Made by a program: the position numbers and the translations under genes. The notes below the pieces were generated by a model that ran no database searches, was not told the DNA's origin, and was given only the letters and a program-made list of their open reading frames with translations. A stretch of DNA of 64,000 nucleotides from DATFNV01 sp963827935. Lineage in GTDB: Bacteria; Planctomycetota; Planctomycetia; Gemmatales; Gemmataceae. The DNA is taken from contig CAWHCN010000017.1 in NCBI GenBank assembly GCA_963827935.1, positions 806,001-870,000 on the forward strand. The letters are read 5' to 3'. This document shows positions 1 to 8,804 of this stretch, piece by piece. The first letter of the stretch is position 1. The number at the start of each line of letters is the position of its first letter.

Positions 1-833
1 GGTTGCCGAGCTTGTCCGTCGGACTCTCCTTGGGGACGATCTTCGCCGATACCTCGGCCCGGGTCCGCAGGTGATGGCCCAGGAAGGCGGGATCGGCCAC
101 CTTGACGAGCGGATTGTCCACCTGGAAATAGAAGATATGCCGGATGCCCTGATTCCGCAATTTCTCCAGCAGGCCGCTATCGGCCAGCGCCGTCAGCGTG
201 CCGCCGTGACCGTTCGGACTGAGGAAGAGCCGGCCGGGCGCTTCGAGCAGCAGCCGACCCGTCGCCCGGTCCAGCGCCGGCATCGTCCCCTGACAGAAGA
301 AGTGGACCTCCCCCGCTGGCAGGCCGAAGTAGGCGTGTTCGGCAAAGAAGCTGCGCGTTTCCGCATCGGTGGCGGGACTGGTCATCACCAGAAAGGGAAT
401 CGCCCGGCCGTGGCGCCGCCGCAGGCGCCAGCACCTTTTCGGCATGAATCTGGAATAGCGACTTGTTCGACACCGGGCCGATGGGGAACATCCCCTTGGG
501 ATGGTCAAAGCCAAGGCGGCTCCCCTGTCCGCCGGCCACGAGGAGGACCGCCACCTCGCCGCGCCGCAGCGCTTCCTCACCAAATCGCCGGGCTTCAATC
601 GTGTCGGCTTCGGCGGGGATCACCGGCACCGGCTGGATGCGCTCCGCCGACGGCACCGCGTAGGCATGGTCGCGGTTGGCATACAAGCTGCGCAGCTGCC
701 CCAGGTCGAGGCCACCGAGCTGATCGAGCAGGCGGCGCTGCTCCGTCGGGGTGAGGCGCACCCAGCCAGCGAGCGTGTGCTCCTGGCCGAACTGGCGCAA
801 ACGCTCCTGGAGGTCCACGGGGACGGCGAGCAT
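1..833 (-). CDS. UDP-sugar pyrophosphorylase (UDPGP family), 3' end outside window, one frameshift
   Basis: This gene encodes a UTP-dependent nucleotidyltransferase that makes UDP-GlcNAc or UDP-glucose from the sugar-1-phosphate. The nucleotide-binding motif LLVAGGQGSRLGFDHPKGMF is visible near residue 100, followed by SLFQIHAEKVLA. Near position 428 one extra C shifts the frame. In the new frame the family sequence continues (PFLVMTSPATDAET, FLSPNGHGG, IFYFQVDNPLVKVADP, IVPKESPTDKLGN) to the window edge. The start at 833 lies 11 bases after the stop of the MBL hydrolase, so the two are probably co-transcribed. The sugar specificity cannot be read from the sequence. The frameshift looks like an indel error because both halves are conserved. 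Confidence 0.85.
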
Positions 834-844
834 GTCTGACTCCG

Positions 845-1627
845 TCAGAAATCAAACGAGAGCCCATCATACGCCAGTTCGACGCCCGGGGGGAGGTAGC
901 GGTTGGTGCGTTCGTGATCCAACTCGTGCGTCATGTGCGTCAGGTAGGCTCGGCCCGGTTTGACGCGGGCGATCACCTCGAGCGCCTGATCCACGCTGAA
1001 ATGCCCTGGGTGGGGGTTGGGGCGAAGGGCGTCAAGGATCAGTACACGCAGTCCTTCCAGCCGGGGCCAGCTTTCCTCCGGGATGCCGCTGACATCGGTG
1101 CAGTAGGCGACATCGCCGAAGCGAAAGCCGAGCACCTCGAATCCGCCGTGATGCAGGCGAATCGGCACGACCTGATCCCCCAGGACGGCGAAGGGATCGG
1201 TGCCGATGCGATGGAAAGTCAACTGAGGCACGTACAGGCTGGTGCTGCTGCGAACCTCCTTGGCGAAGGCGTAGGAGTAGGCCTCGCGGATTTTCTGCTC
1301 AGTTTCGGCCGTGCAAAAGAGCGGCACTGGCCCGCCGAGATGGCGGGCGAAGGGGCGAACATCGTCGAGACCGAACAGATGGTCGGCATGCGAGTGCGTG
1401 AAGAGGATGGCGTGGACGAAGCCGACCCGGGCCCGCAGGAGTTGCAGCCGCAACTCTGGCGGCGTGTCGATCAGAATGCGGCCTTGCGGAACCTGGATCA
1501 GGGCGGAACAGCGATAGCGCTGATTGTGCGGATTGGTGGAGCGGCAGACATCGCAGTCGCAACCGAGCATCGGCACGCCGACCGAGGTGCCGGTGCCGAG
1601 GAAGGTGAAGGTGCGCGTGGCGGACAT
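845..1627 (-). CDS. MBL-fold metal-dependent hydrolase (PhnP-like)
   Basis: A 260-residue metallo-beta-lactamase-fold enzyme. It starts with the GTGTSVGVPMLGCDCDVC stretch typical of PhnP-like phosphodiesterases. It then has RILIDTPPELRLQLL and the metal-binding motif THSHADHLFGLDDVRP near residue 85. Further ligands are likely the Asp in YCTDVSGIPEESW and the His in THMTHELDH. The substrate is unknown: family members hydrolyse cyclic phosphates, RNA or lipoate/octanoate esters. The gene precedes the UDP-sugar pyrophosphorylase by 11 bases in the same direction, suggesting an operon. A strong palindrome separates it from the upstream MFS gene. Confidence 0.85.
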   Translation of the reverse strand: MSATRTFTFLGTGTSVGVPMLGCDCDVCRSTNPHNQRYRCSALIQVPQGRILIDTPPELRLQLLRARVGFVHAILFTHSHADHLFGLDDVRPFARHLGGPVPLFCTAETEQKIREAYSYAFAKEVRSSTSLYVPQLTFHRIGTDPFAVLGDQVVPIRLHHGGFEVLGFRFGDVAYCTDVSGIPEESWPRLEGLRVLILDALRPNPHPGHFSVDQALEVIARVKPGRAYLTHMTHELDHERTNRYLPPGVELAYDGLSFDF

Positions 1628-1654
1628 GGCGTCTCGCGGTGAGGGCGATGCCGT

Positions 1655-1716
1655 TTAGCGGCGACTCGGAGAGTCGCGCGTCGGTCCCAACGCGCGACTC
1701 TCCGAGTCGCCGCTAA
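1655..1716. repeat. perfect palindrome, 26-bp arms and 10-nt loop
   Basis: The arms 1655-1680 and 1691-1716 are exact reverse complements around a 10-nt loop. The outer ends are TTAG/CTAA. It lies 2 bases past the stop of the MFS transporter, so it may terminate that transcript. It resembles the TTAG/CTAA-ended palindromes at 8386, 36665 and 55615 in form but not in stem sequence. Confidence 0.9.
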
Positions 1717-1718
1717 CC

Positions 1719-3392
1719 TTACCCTTCTCCGGGGCCCTCGGTGCCGCCGGTGAACTCCTCATCCTTGGCTGCGTGACCGACGAGGACCTCGGCCTTGTAG
1801 CCGCCCAGGGCCTTGAAGTACAGGATGAGCAGCATGTAGCCGAGGGCCATGCCCGCGGGTACCCATGCGGTCCAGGTCAAGGCCTGCTTGCCGCCGATCA
1901 GCCGCGCCTCTTCGACTTTTGGGTAGTCGGTATCGGCGTTGGGCAGTCCCTCGCTATGCCACCATTCCAGTCGTTTTTCGATGTCCTTGTCCGCCTTACC
2001 GCCCTTGGCCAGAAGGGCCAGGTCTTGCTCGATGGTCAATTTCTTCTGGTCATCGGTCAGTTTCTCGCCTGCCTTCTCCTTCCTCTGGATGGCCTCGTAA
2101 TTCTCGAGGATGCCAACCTTGGCGTTATCCAGGCCGTCGATTTTCGTCAGGCCGGGCAGCGGGGCGTCGGCGTCATTGGACTTGTAGCGCAGGTAGGTGG
2201 GGTCGGATACCTTCTTGAGTTCGGTCGTGGCGGCATAATCCTGCTTATAGCCGATGCACGGGCCCCCGAGCAGGCCCGCCGACAGCATCCCAATCCCGCC
2301 GCTCAGGCCCAGCGCCAGGGCTCCCGCCTTGGGGAATCGCTCGGAAACCACGCCAAGCATCGTCGGCCAGTAAAACGTCTTGCCGACGCCGTAGACAGTC
2401 ACAGCCAGGACCCACAGGGCCGTGGTCGTGACCGCCGGCAGGCCGAGCAGGAGCAGGCCGATGGTCCCGATGACAGCGCTGCAGAAGAGCAGGCCCAGCG
2501 GCGAAATCTTGTGGACGATCGGCCCGGCGAAAAAGCGGAGGGTGAACATCAGCACGTTCGTCCAGATGAACGCCATCAGGGCCGTGCTCTGGTTGGCCAG
2601 CACGGTGTTGGTGATGTTGATAATCCAGCTGTCGGTCCCCAGTTCGACGTAACCGACCATCGCGTGCAACAGGAACAGGAAGAGGAGAATCGGCGCGAGC
2701 AGGTTCACTGCCATCATGCCGAGGGAGATGCCGGACGCCGTCGCCTCGGACTTGGGGAAACGCCGGCCGACCATCAGGGCGCCGTAGAAAACGGTCGGCA
2801 ACAGGAACATGCCCATCTGGATTTCCCAGCGGACGGGGGTCTCAAAGGCGTTGAAGACCAGTCCCAGCAGAGCGCCAAGAACGAGCCCGCCGGGCCAGCC
2901 CGCGTGCAGGATGTTCAGATAGTGCGTCTTGTTCTTCGGGAACAGGGTGGCCGTCAGCGGATTGATGACGGCCTCGCACGTCCCGTTGGCCAGCGCGAAC
3001 AGGAACGACCCCCAATAGAGGCAGTTGTAGGCCATGTCGTGGCTGAAGGCGCTAGCGGCAAGGGTGACCACGGCGGAGAGCGAGTGCAGGACGAAGGCCA
3101 GGACCATCAGCCGGCCGTACCCCAACCGATCCACAACGAAGCTTAGGGTGATGATGGCCACGGGGAAGCCCCAGAGGCCGGCCCCGGTAATTTTACCCAG
3201 CTCGGTCTGCGTGAAGCCGAACTGGTGGCCCCAGGCCCCGAGCAAGGAATTGCGGATGGAAAAGCCGATGCCGGCAGCGATCAGCGTCATGAAGCTGGCC
3301 CAGAACAAGATCTTCTCGCTGCCGCTCGGGCCGCCGGTGCCCGGGCCGCCTCCGCCTGACGTCCCCGCGCCCGCCGGTTTATTTTCGCCCAT
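1719..3392 (-). CDS. MFS transporter with a large soluble insert
   Basis: A 557-residue inner-membrane major facilitator superfamily transporter. The first ~40 residues are a Gly/Pro-rich cytoplasmic tail. About eleven or twelve hydrophobic helices follow, beginning with ILFWASFMTLIAAGIGFSI. The conserved MFS loop is recognisable as FVVDRLGYGRLM near residue 90. Residues of roughly 375-500 form a Lys/Asp-rich soluble segment between the last two helices (with YEAIQRKEKAGEKLTDDQKK), an unusual placement. The final helix is PAGMALGYMLLILYF. Close relatives are common in planctomycetes, but the substrate is not evident. The gene stands alone and ends at a palindromic hairpin. Confidence 0.8.
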   Translation of the reverse strand: MGENKPAGAGTSGGGGPGTGGPSGSEKILFWASFMTLIAAGIGFSIRNSLLGAWGHQFGFTQTELGKITGAGLWGFPVAIITLSFVVDRLGYGRLMVLAFVLHSLSAVVTLAASAFSHDMAYNCLYWGSFLFALANGTCEAVINPLTATLFPKNKTHYLNILHAGWPGGLVLGALLGLVFNAFETPVRWEIQMGMFLLPTVFYGALMVGRRFPKSEATASGISLGMMAVNLLAPILLFLFLLHAMVGYVELGTDSWIINITNTVLANQSTALMAFIWTNVLMFTLRFFAGPIVHKISPLGLLFCSAVIGTIGLLLLGLPAVTTTALWVLAVTVYGVGKTFYWPTMLGVVSERFPKAGALALGLSGGIGMLSAGLLGGPCIGYKQDYAATTELKKVSDPTYLRYKSNDADAPLPGLTKIDGLDNAKVGILENYEAIQRKEKAGEKLTDDQKKLTIEQDLALLAKGGKADKDIEKRLEWWHSEGLPNADTDYPKVEEARLIGGKQALTWTAWVPAGMALGYMLLILYFKALGGYKAEVLVGHAAKDEEFTGGTEGPGEG

Positions 3393-3588
3393 CGCTCGGT
3401 TCGCTCCGCTCTGGTGTTTCGGGAGAGTCGCACACAGTGTCCGGATACTAGCAGCGGCTCTTCACGCCTGTCCAGCCAAAACCCGGTTGCAATCCCCGAA
3501 ATACTCGAAACCCCTGAGACGGCTTGCGGAACGCGCGGTGCGCGGCGATGATGAGGCACGGCAGACGATCCGCCGGAGAGGAGAAGCG

Positions 3589-4272
3589 ATGTCACGCATC
3601 ATCACGCCGCCTGTGCTGGACGACCTCGATTACCCCACCTCGGATGGACGACCGATGGCGGAAACGGAACTGCACATGCGCCTGATGATGGCGCTGATTC
3701 AGACCCTGGAGGCGTACTTCGCGCCCGAGCCTCTGGTCTATGTCTGGGGCAACCTCCTCGTCTTCTACGAGCGCGGCAATCGGCGCAAGCACGTTTCCCC
3801 GGACGTGTTCGTGGTCCGCGGCGTCTCCAAGCGCCGGCGCCTGCACTACCTCATCTGGCGGGAGAAGAAAGCGCCAGAGTTCGTCATCGAACTGACCTCG
3901 AAGTCGACGCGCCGGGAAGACCAGGTGAAGAAACTCGCGCTGTATCGTGACGTTCTGAAAGTCAAGGAGTACTTCCTCTTTGACCCCTACCAGGATTACC
4001 TGGACCCGGCGTTCCAGGGTTATCGTCTCCGCAAGGGCCACTACGTCCCCATCGAGTCCGTGAATGGCCGCCTTCCCAGCGAGGTGATTGGCCTGCACCT
4101 GGAGCGTGACGGAAGGGACCTGCGTCTGTGGAACCCGGCGACTGGCCTGCGGCTGCCGACGCCGGAAGAGGCGAGGCACCAGGCCGAGGAGCGGGCCGAG
4201 CAGGCCGAGGCCGAAACCGCCCGCCTCCGCCGTGAAATCGAGGAACTGCGCCGCCAGGCCCGCAAACGCTAA
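3589..4272 (+). CDS. Uma2 family protein (DUF820, restriction-endonuclease-like fold), copy 1
   Basis: A 227-residue Uma2/DUF820 protein, a family with a PD-(D/E)XK nuclease-like fold that is multiplied in cyanobacteria and planctomycetes. The characteristic motif is VSPDVFVVRGV near residue 80, followed by PEFVIELTSKSTRRED and KVKEYFLFDPYQDYL. The C-terminal ~40 residues are a charged coiled coil (EARHQAEERAEQAEAETARL). I chose the ATG at 3589 because a GGAGAGGAGAAG ribosome-binding site precedes it and because it matches the start of the neighbouring copy. The upstream extension looks non-coding. The cellular role of this family is not established. Confidence 0.85.
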   Translation: MSRIITPPVLDDLDYPTSDGRPMAETELHMRLMMALIQTLEAYFAPEPLVYVWGNLLVFYERGNRRKHVSPDVFVVRGVSKRRRLHYLIWREKKAPEFVIELTSKSTRREDQVKKLALYRDVLKVKEYFLFDPYQDYLDPAFQGYRLRKGHYVPIESVNGRLPSEVIGLHLERDGRDLRLWNPATGLRLPTPEEARHQAEERAEQAEAETARLRREIEELRRQARKR

Positions 4273-4294
4273 CGCTTGCCGGACAGGAGAAGCC

Positions 4295-4999
4295 ATGTCG
4301 CGCATCATCAAGCCGCGTGTGCTGGACGACCTCGATTACCCCACCTCGGATGGACGACCGATGGCGGAAACCGACTGGCATCGCATCTTGATGGTCGCGC
4401 TGATCGACACCTTGATTGAGTTCTTTGCGAAGGTGCCGCGCATTTATGTCTCGGGGAACCTGCTCGTCTTCTACGAGGAAGGGAACAAACGCAGGCACCT
4501 GGCACCCGATGTGTTCGTCGTCCGCGGTGTCCCGAAGCGCAAGCGGCCCAATTACCTCATCTGGCGCGAGGGGAAGCCGCCGGAATTCGTCATCGAGTTG
4601 ACCTCGTCGACGACCCGGCGGGAAGACATCAAGAAGAAGTTCGAGTTGTACCGCGATGTCCTGAAGGTCCAGGAGTACTTCCTCTTCGATCCATTCGAGG
4701 ATTACCTGAAGCCGGCGTTTCAGGGTTTCCGCCTGGAGAACGGGGAATACATCCGGATCGACTTTGTGGATGGCCGGCTCCCCAGCGAAGTGGTTGGGCT
4801 GCACCTGGAGCGCGACGGCAGCGAGCTGCGCCTGTGGAATCCGGTGACGGGTCTGCGGCTGCCGACGCCGGAAGAAGCACGCCACCAGGCCGAGGAGCGG
4901 GCCGAACGTGAGGCTGCAGCGCGCGAGTTGGCAGAAGCCGAAACCGCCCGCCTTCGCCGTGAAATCGAGGAACTGCGCCGCCAGGCCCGCAAGCGTTAG
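4295..4999 (+). CDS. Uma2 family protein (DUF820), copy 2
   Basis: A 234-residue paralogue of the preceding gene, 22 bases downstream and in the same direction. It opens with the same MSRII..P.VLDDLDYPTSDG sequence and ends with the same EIEELRRQARKR coiled coil. The nuclease-like core is HLAPDVFVVRGVPKRKR, PEFVIELTSSTTRRED and VQEYFLFDPFEDYLKP. A GGACAGGAGAAGCC ribosome-binding site precedes the ATG. The two genes are a recent tandem duplication: the ends are nearly identical and the middle is diverged. Function is unknown. Confidence 0.85.
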   Translation: MSRIIKPRVLDDLDYPTSDGRPMAETDWHRILMVALIDTLIEFFAKVPRIYVSGNLLVFYEEGNKRRHLAPDVFVVRGVPKRKRPNYLIWREGKPPEFVIELTSSTTRREDIKKKFELYRDVLKVQEYFLFDPFEDYLKPAFQGFRLENGEYIRIDFVDGRLPSEVVGLHLERDGSELRLWNPVTGLRLPTPEEARHQAEERAEREAAARELAEAETARLRREIEELRRQARKR

Positions 5000-5019
5000 C
5001 CCCCGCCGGAGTCCGAATC

Positions 5020-6444
5020 ATGCCTTCCTGCTCTCTCGATCGCCGCTCGTTCCTGTGGCACACCGGCGGCGGGCTGGGTGGCATCGCCCTGGCCTGGATG
5101 CTCGGTCGCGACGAACTGCTCGGGGCCGAGACACCTCCTCACAAGGTGGGCCCCCATCACCGAGCCAAGGCCAAGCGCGTCGTCCAGCTCTTCATGTCGG
5201 GCGCCGCCAGCCAGGTCGATACCTTTGACTACAAGCCCGAACTGATCAAGCGCCACGGGCAGAAATTCGATCCCGGCGGCACCGTGGAGCTATTTCAGAG
5301 CTTCCCCGGCCCGTGCATGAAAAGCCCCTGGAGCTGGAAGCAGCACGGGCAATGCGGCAAGTGGGTCAGCAGCCTGCTGCCGCACCTGGCCAGCTGCGTG
5401 GACAACATGGCGTTCCTGCACGCCATGGTCTCGAAATCCAACGTCCACGGCCCGGCCACGTTCATGCAGAACACCGGCTTCGTGCTGCCCGGCTTCCCGA
5501 GCATGGGGGCCTGGGTCAGCTACGGCCTGGGCCGGCTCACCGACGACCTGCCCACCTTCGTCGTCCTGCCCGATTCGCGTGGGTTTGCTCCGAACGGCCC
5601 GGCCAACTGGAGCAGCGGCTTTCTGCCGGCGGCCTACCAGGGGACGATGATTAAAGCGAGCGCCAGAAACCCGATTTTCGACCTCTTCCCCCCTGAAAAG
5701 AGCGGCATCACGAAGGGCAGCGAGGCCGACGGTCTGGCACTTTTGCGGCAGATGAACCGGGACCACCAGGCCACGCGCGAGGGCGATTCCCGCCTTGATG
5801 CCCGCATCGCCTCCTATGAATTGGCCGCCCGCTTGCAGTTGAGCGCTCCGGAGGTGCTCGACATCTCCCGCGAGACGGCCGCCACGCGCCGGCTGTACGG
5901 CCTGGATGAGAAGGTGACCGAGGACTTCGGCCGCAATTGCCTCATCGCCCGCCGCCTGCTGGAACGCGGCGTCCGGTTCGTTCAGGTCTGGAGCGGTGCG
6001 GACAACGGCTTCCCGCGCCGCAACTGGGATTCGCATGAGGACATCCTCCGCGATCACGGCGACATGGCCGCCGGCATGGATCAACCGGCCGCAGCGCTCC
6101 TAAAGGACCTCAAGGCTCGCGGCCTGCTCGACGACACCATCGTCCTGTGGACCACCGAGTTTGGCCGCATGCCCTGCGGCCAGGGAGCCAAGGGCCGCGA
6201 CCACAACCCGTATGCCTTCACCTCCTGGCTGGCCGGCGGCGGCGTCAAGGGCGGCGTCAGTTACGGCGAAAGCGACGAATGGTCCTTCAAGGCCGCCACC
6301 CACCCGACCTACTGCTACGACCTGCACGCCACCATCCTGCACCTGCTCGGCATCGAGCACGAGAAGCTGACCTTCCGGCACAACGGAATTGATCGGCGGC
6401 TGACCGATGTGCATGGGCACGTCATTGAGGAGATCGTGGCGTGA
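5020..6444 (+). CDS. DUF1501 domain-containing protein with Tat signal
   Basis: A 474-residue member of DUF1501, a sulfatase/alkaline-phosphatase-like family highly expanded in planctomycetes. The N-terminus LDRRSFLWHTGGGLGG is a twin-arginine signal, so the protein is exported folded. Family landmarks include KRVVQLFMSGAASQVDTFDYKP, FPSMGAWVSYGLG, NCLIARRLLERGVRFVQV, DTIVLWTTEFGRMP and GRDHNPYAFTSWLAGGG. These genes usually follow a DUF1549/DUF1553 cytochrome-c-like partner. Here the upstream neighbours are the two Uma2 genes, 20 bases away, and no partner is present. The reaction is unknown. Confidence 0.88.
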   Translation: MPSCSLDRRSFLWHTGGGLGGIALAWMLGRDELLGAETPPHKVGPHHRAKAKRVVQLFMSGAASQVDTFDYKPELIKRHGQKFDPGGTVELFQSFPGPCMKSPWSWKQHGQCGKWVSSLLPHLASCVDNMAFLHAMVSKSNVHGPATFMQNTGFVLPGFPSMGAWVSYGLGRLTDDLPTFVVLPDSRGFAPNGPANWSSGFLPAAYQGTMIKASARNPIFDLFPPEKSGITKGSEADGLALLRQMNRDHQATREGDSRLDARIASYELAARLQLSAPEVLDISRETAATRRLYGLDEKVTEDFGRNCLIARRLLERGVRFVQVWSGADNGFPRRNWDSHEDILRDHGDMAAGMDQPAAALLKDLKARGLLDDTIVLWTTEFGRMPCGQGAKGRDHNPYAFTSWLAGGGVKGGVSYGESDEWSFKAATHPTYCYDLHATILHLLGIEHEKLTFRHNGIDRRLTDVHGHVIEEIVA

Positions 6445-6725
6445 TGACTGGGAGAGGGCGTGGGGCTAGCCCCCCTGAAGACGTTCCCGCTGCGTTGCCA
6501 GGCGGTCCTGAGTCCGGGCGACCAACTCTTCCCGGGTGGCGCGTAGACAATGTGCCCATCGCCGTCCACCTCGATGTCTCCGACAATAACGTCTCCCCGT
6601 TGCGTCCGCGCACAGATGGGAACAAACCAGTGCTGCGAGGGCACGTCAAAGGATGCGTTTCCCGGCCGAGTGAGGTGCCCGACGTTGTCGCGCAAGTAAT
6701 CAGCCACACGCTTTACGGGGTCCAT
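6315..6725 (-). CDS. conserved hypothetical protein paired with C39-like peptidase
   Basis: The reading frame from MDPVKRVADYLRDNVGHL to about residue 95 looks like a real protein, with an N-terminal helix and a beta-rich core (HWFVPICARTQRGDVIVGDI). Its start overlaps the 3' end of the C39-like gene by 13 bases, indicating translational coupling. The last ~40 residues lie antisense to the end of the DUF1501 gene and look unlike protein sequence, so a frameshift near 6450 may hide an earlier true stop. I do not recognise a domain with a known function. Confidence 0.5.
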   Translation of the reverse strand: MDPVKRVADYLRDNVGHLTRPGNASFDVPSQHWFVPICARTQRGDVIVGDIEVDGDGHIVYAPPGKSWSPGLRTAWQRSGNVFRGASPTPSPSHHATISSMTCPCTSVSRRSIPLCRKVSFSCSMPSRCRMVACRS

Positions 6726-7162
6726 ACTCGCACACCTCCATAACCGGCCGTGGCCCACGCCCCAAGGAAGTCATCCCGCTTCGCCCGACGATCCGGACCG
6801 TCAACCGGATCGTGATAAGTCACCTCGACTCCGGCAATCCCCAAAGGCACAACAAAATGCCAGGAGAACAAGGGCTGTGCGCTTTGCAGGCTCGCCAAAT
6901 CTATCATAGCCACGAACGGGGTTTGATTCGAGAGGGTTGTAATGGCACCCGGTTCATCGACAACTCGCAATAGTGCAGCGTTCAGGCCCAAGGAACGCGC
7001 CCCATGCAGTAGATCCTGCAACTGACATCCGTAAGCGGTCATCCCACAGGCCAGCGCAATTGTACTCTCGGGGTGCGTGAGGCCGAGCGAAGCCATGAGC
7101 ATGCGGATACAGGTGGGTCCGCAACTCTGGGGGCTGGACTGAAAGAAGTGCGGCACCACCAC
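6713..7162 (-). CDS. C39-like cysteine peptidase family protein
   Basis: A ~149-residue papain-like protein. The sequence PHFFQSSPQSCGPTCIRMLM carries the catalytic-type Cys in the SCGPTC context of C39 and bacteriocin-processing peptidases. The His is likely in SWHFVVPLGIAGVEVTYHDP, where the following Asp-Pro is also typical. I favour a GTG start at 7162 preceded by a GGTGAGGATGG ribosome-binding site. The frame is open up to an ATG at 7288, but that segment does not look like family sequence. There is no membrane segment or ABC domain. The downstream gene overlaps it by 13 bases. Confidence 0.6.
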   Translation of the reverse strand: MVVPHFFQSSPQSCGPTCIRMLMASLGLTHPESTIALACGMTAYGCQLQDLLHGARSLGLNAALLRVVDEPGAITTLSNQTPFVAMIDLASLQSAQPLFSWHFVVPLGIAGVEVTYHDPVDGPDRRAKRDDFLGAWATAGYGGVRVWTP

Positions 7163-7419
7163 GCGCCCATCCTCACCATCAATTCGGGGTAGGGGCAGCC
7201 TATCGCATGGTCGCCCCGCGGCAACGCAGGATTTGCGGCACGGCGGTTGGCTCTGGAAGGCACGGCCAGTGTGAACGTCCTTCCACATGCGGTCGTGACC
7301 TTTGTAACTACCCCAGCCGCACGCGCCGTTCGCAATCGCTTTGCCCGCGGGCTTCGTCTAGGATGGTGACATAACGGCAAGAGGTAGCCCGTCGAACCGT
7401 TCGCGAAAGGAGGACAGGC

Positions 7420-8366
7420 ATGCGTGGCACGATGATGATCCTGGCCGCGGCCCTCGTGGCCGGGCTGGCGCTGGCGCCGGAGGCCCGGGCTGGGTGCGGC
7501 AAATACGGCACCCAGGTCGAGTTCGTCGATACGCCCAAAGAGGCCGCCGAGCTGGCCAAGAAGCAGGAGAAGCTCGTCTTCGTCCTGCACATCTCGGGGG
7601 TCTTCGAAGACCCCAAGTTGACCTGAAACAACGCCGAGGCGCTCCGTGTGAACGCCCTGGCCAACGACGAGGTCGGTAAGTACCTCAACGAGTTCTTCGT
7701 CTCGTCCTACCAGAAAGTCGCCACCTTCAAGATCGTCGGCAACCAGAAACAAGGCGGCAATGTCGCCTCGTACTTCTGGCGCCGGACGGCCGGGTGCTGC
7801 ACGTCGTCGCCGGCCCGGTGGATGCCGCCACGCTACTCCATGAAGCCAAGTGGGTGGTCGAGACGACCCAGCGGGCCATGAAAGAGGCCAAGGACGATGG
7901 CGCCAAATTCAAGGCCATCATCCGCAAGGCCCACGCCGAACGGCTGCGGACCGAGCACGGCCTGACCGTGGAGCCGGTGCTGTTCGACCCGGTGGTGGAC
8001 CAGGATCCGAAAAGTGCGTTGACGTATAACGATCCATCGGGCCGGCCGCTGGCGCCGAAGCTGCCGCCGCCGCCCATCGACGGGCCGGACGTGACCTTCC
8101 GTGCCAAGGCCGAGCAGGCGAACAAGGACGCCCCGGCCGGGGCAGCCATGCTGGCCGACCGCAAGGGCGGCCGCTGGGCGCTGGGCAACCAGGGCCGGGT
8201 CCACATGATCCTGGCCGGTCACGGCATGGCCAAGATCGAAACGCTCTACGGCACGATCTTCGAGAACATCCTGGGAGAGAAAATCTCGACCAAGCCGGTC
8301 GAAATCGTCAAGCCGTTCAGCTGGCTCGACAAGGACGGGAATCGCATCGTCAAGTCGGGCGGTTGA
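7420..8366 (+). pseudogene. secreted thioredoxin-like protein, interrupted by TGA and a frameshift
   Basis: The gene starts with a signal peptide (MRGTMMILAAALVAGLALAPEARA), then EFVDTPKEAAELAKK and LVFVLHISGVFEDPKLT. An in-frame TGA at 7624-7626 follows. The frame then continues with NNAEALRVNALANDEVGKYL and KQGGNVASYF. A missing base near 7776 moves it to a frame reading APDGRVLHVVAGPVDAATLL, which runs to 8366. Related planctomycete proteins are continuous thioredoxin-like secreted proteins. The two lesions could be true decay or errors. A recoded TGA cannot be excluded because I expect a Cys-like position here. It converges on the small gene at 8413-8590 with a palindrome between them. 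Confidence 0.6.
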
Positions 8367-8385
8367 GGTGAATCGCGATCGCGAT

Positions 8386-8418
8386 GTTTAGCCGCCGCCC
8401 TCCGGGCGGCGGCTAAAC
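8386..8418. terminator. palindrome, 15-bp arms, between convergent genes
   Basis: The sequence gtttagccgccgccc and its reverse complement flank a tcc loop. It sits between two converging genes and could act as a bidirectional terminator. The right arm overlaps the stop codon of the small minus-strand gene. A copy identical except for one loop base occurs at 55615-55647. Confidence 0.75.
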
Positions 8419-8590
8419 AGGCTGGGTCACGTAGTTGCTCGGCCTGTAGGTGCTGCTGTTGGGCGTGCCGTAATTGCTCGGCTTGTAGTAGTTGGGGCGG
8501 CCGTACTGCTGGGCCGCGGCCCGTTGGGGCATCAGGGCCGCCGCCAGCCCGCCCGCCACGAGCACGCGCCCTGATCAAGAAGGCACGCAT
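8413..8590 (-). CDS. small secreted Asn/Tyr-rich peptide, one frameshift
   Basis: This short gene begins with ATG at 8590 after a GGAGGTG ribosome-binding site. After one extra base near 8567 it reads VLVAGGLAAALMPQRAAAQQ, a clear signal peptide with an AAA/AQ cleavage site. The mature part is about 35 residues with an imperfect repeat (NYYKPSNYGTPN, TYRPSNYVTQPV). The mature peptide is rich in Tyr, Asn and Pro with no Cys, so a surface or matrix role is possible. The function is unknown. Confidence 0.5.
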
Positions 8591-8804
8591 CGGTCACCTC
8601 CACATATGTCCTGGAATCTGGGCTTCGGGCTGGGCTTCGGGCCGATCTTCTGGCCCGAATCGTCCCCCCAACTGATAAATAGAAGCGATTTCCGTGCCGC
8701 CGAGGCGAAACCGGCGGCCTCGCCGTCTTGACTCAGGCCCGGCGTCGGTTAGACTTTTCTGCCGTCTCAAGTACCCCTCTTCTCCCGTTCGTGGAATGTG
8801 CGCC

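Noticed and set aside
1773..3146. Long plus-strand frame opposite the MFS transporter
   Set aside because: It is a GC-rich shadow of a clear membrane protein; the composition is Gln/Gly/Arg-rich with no motif.
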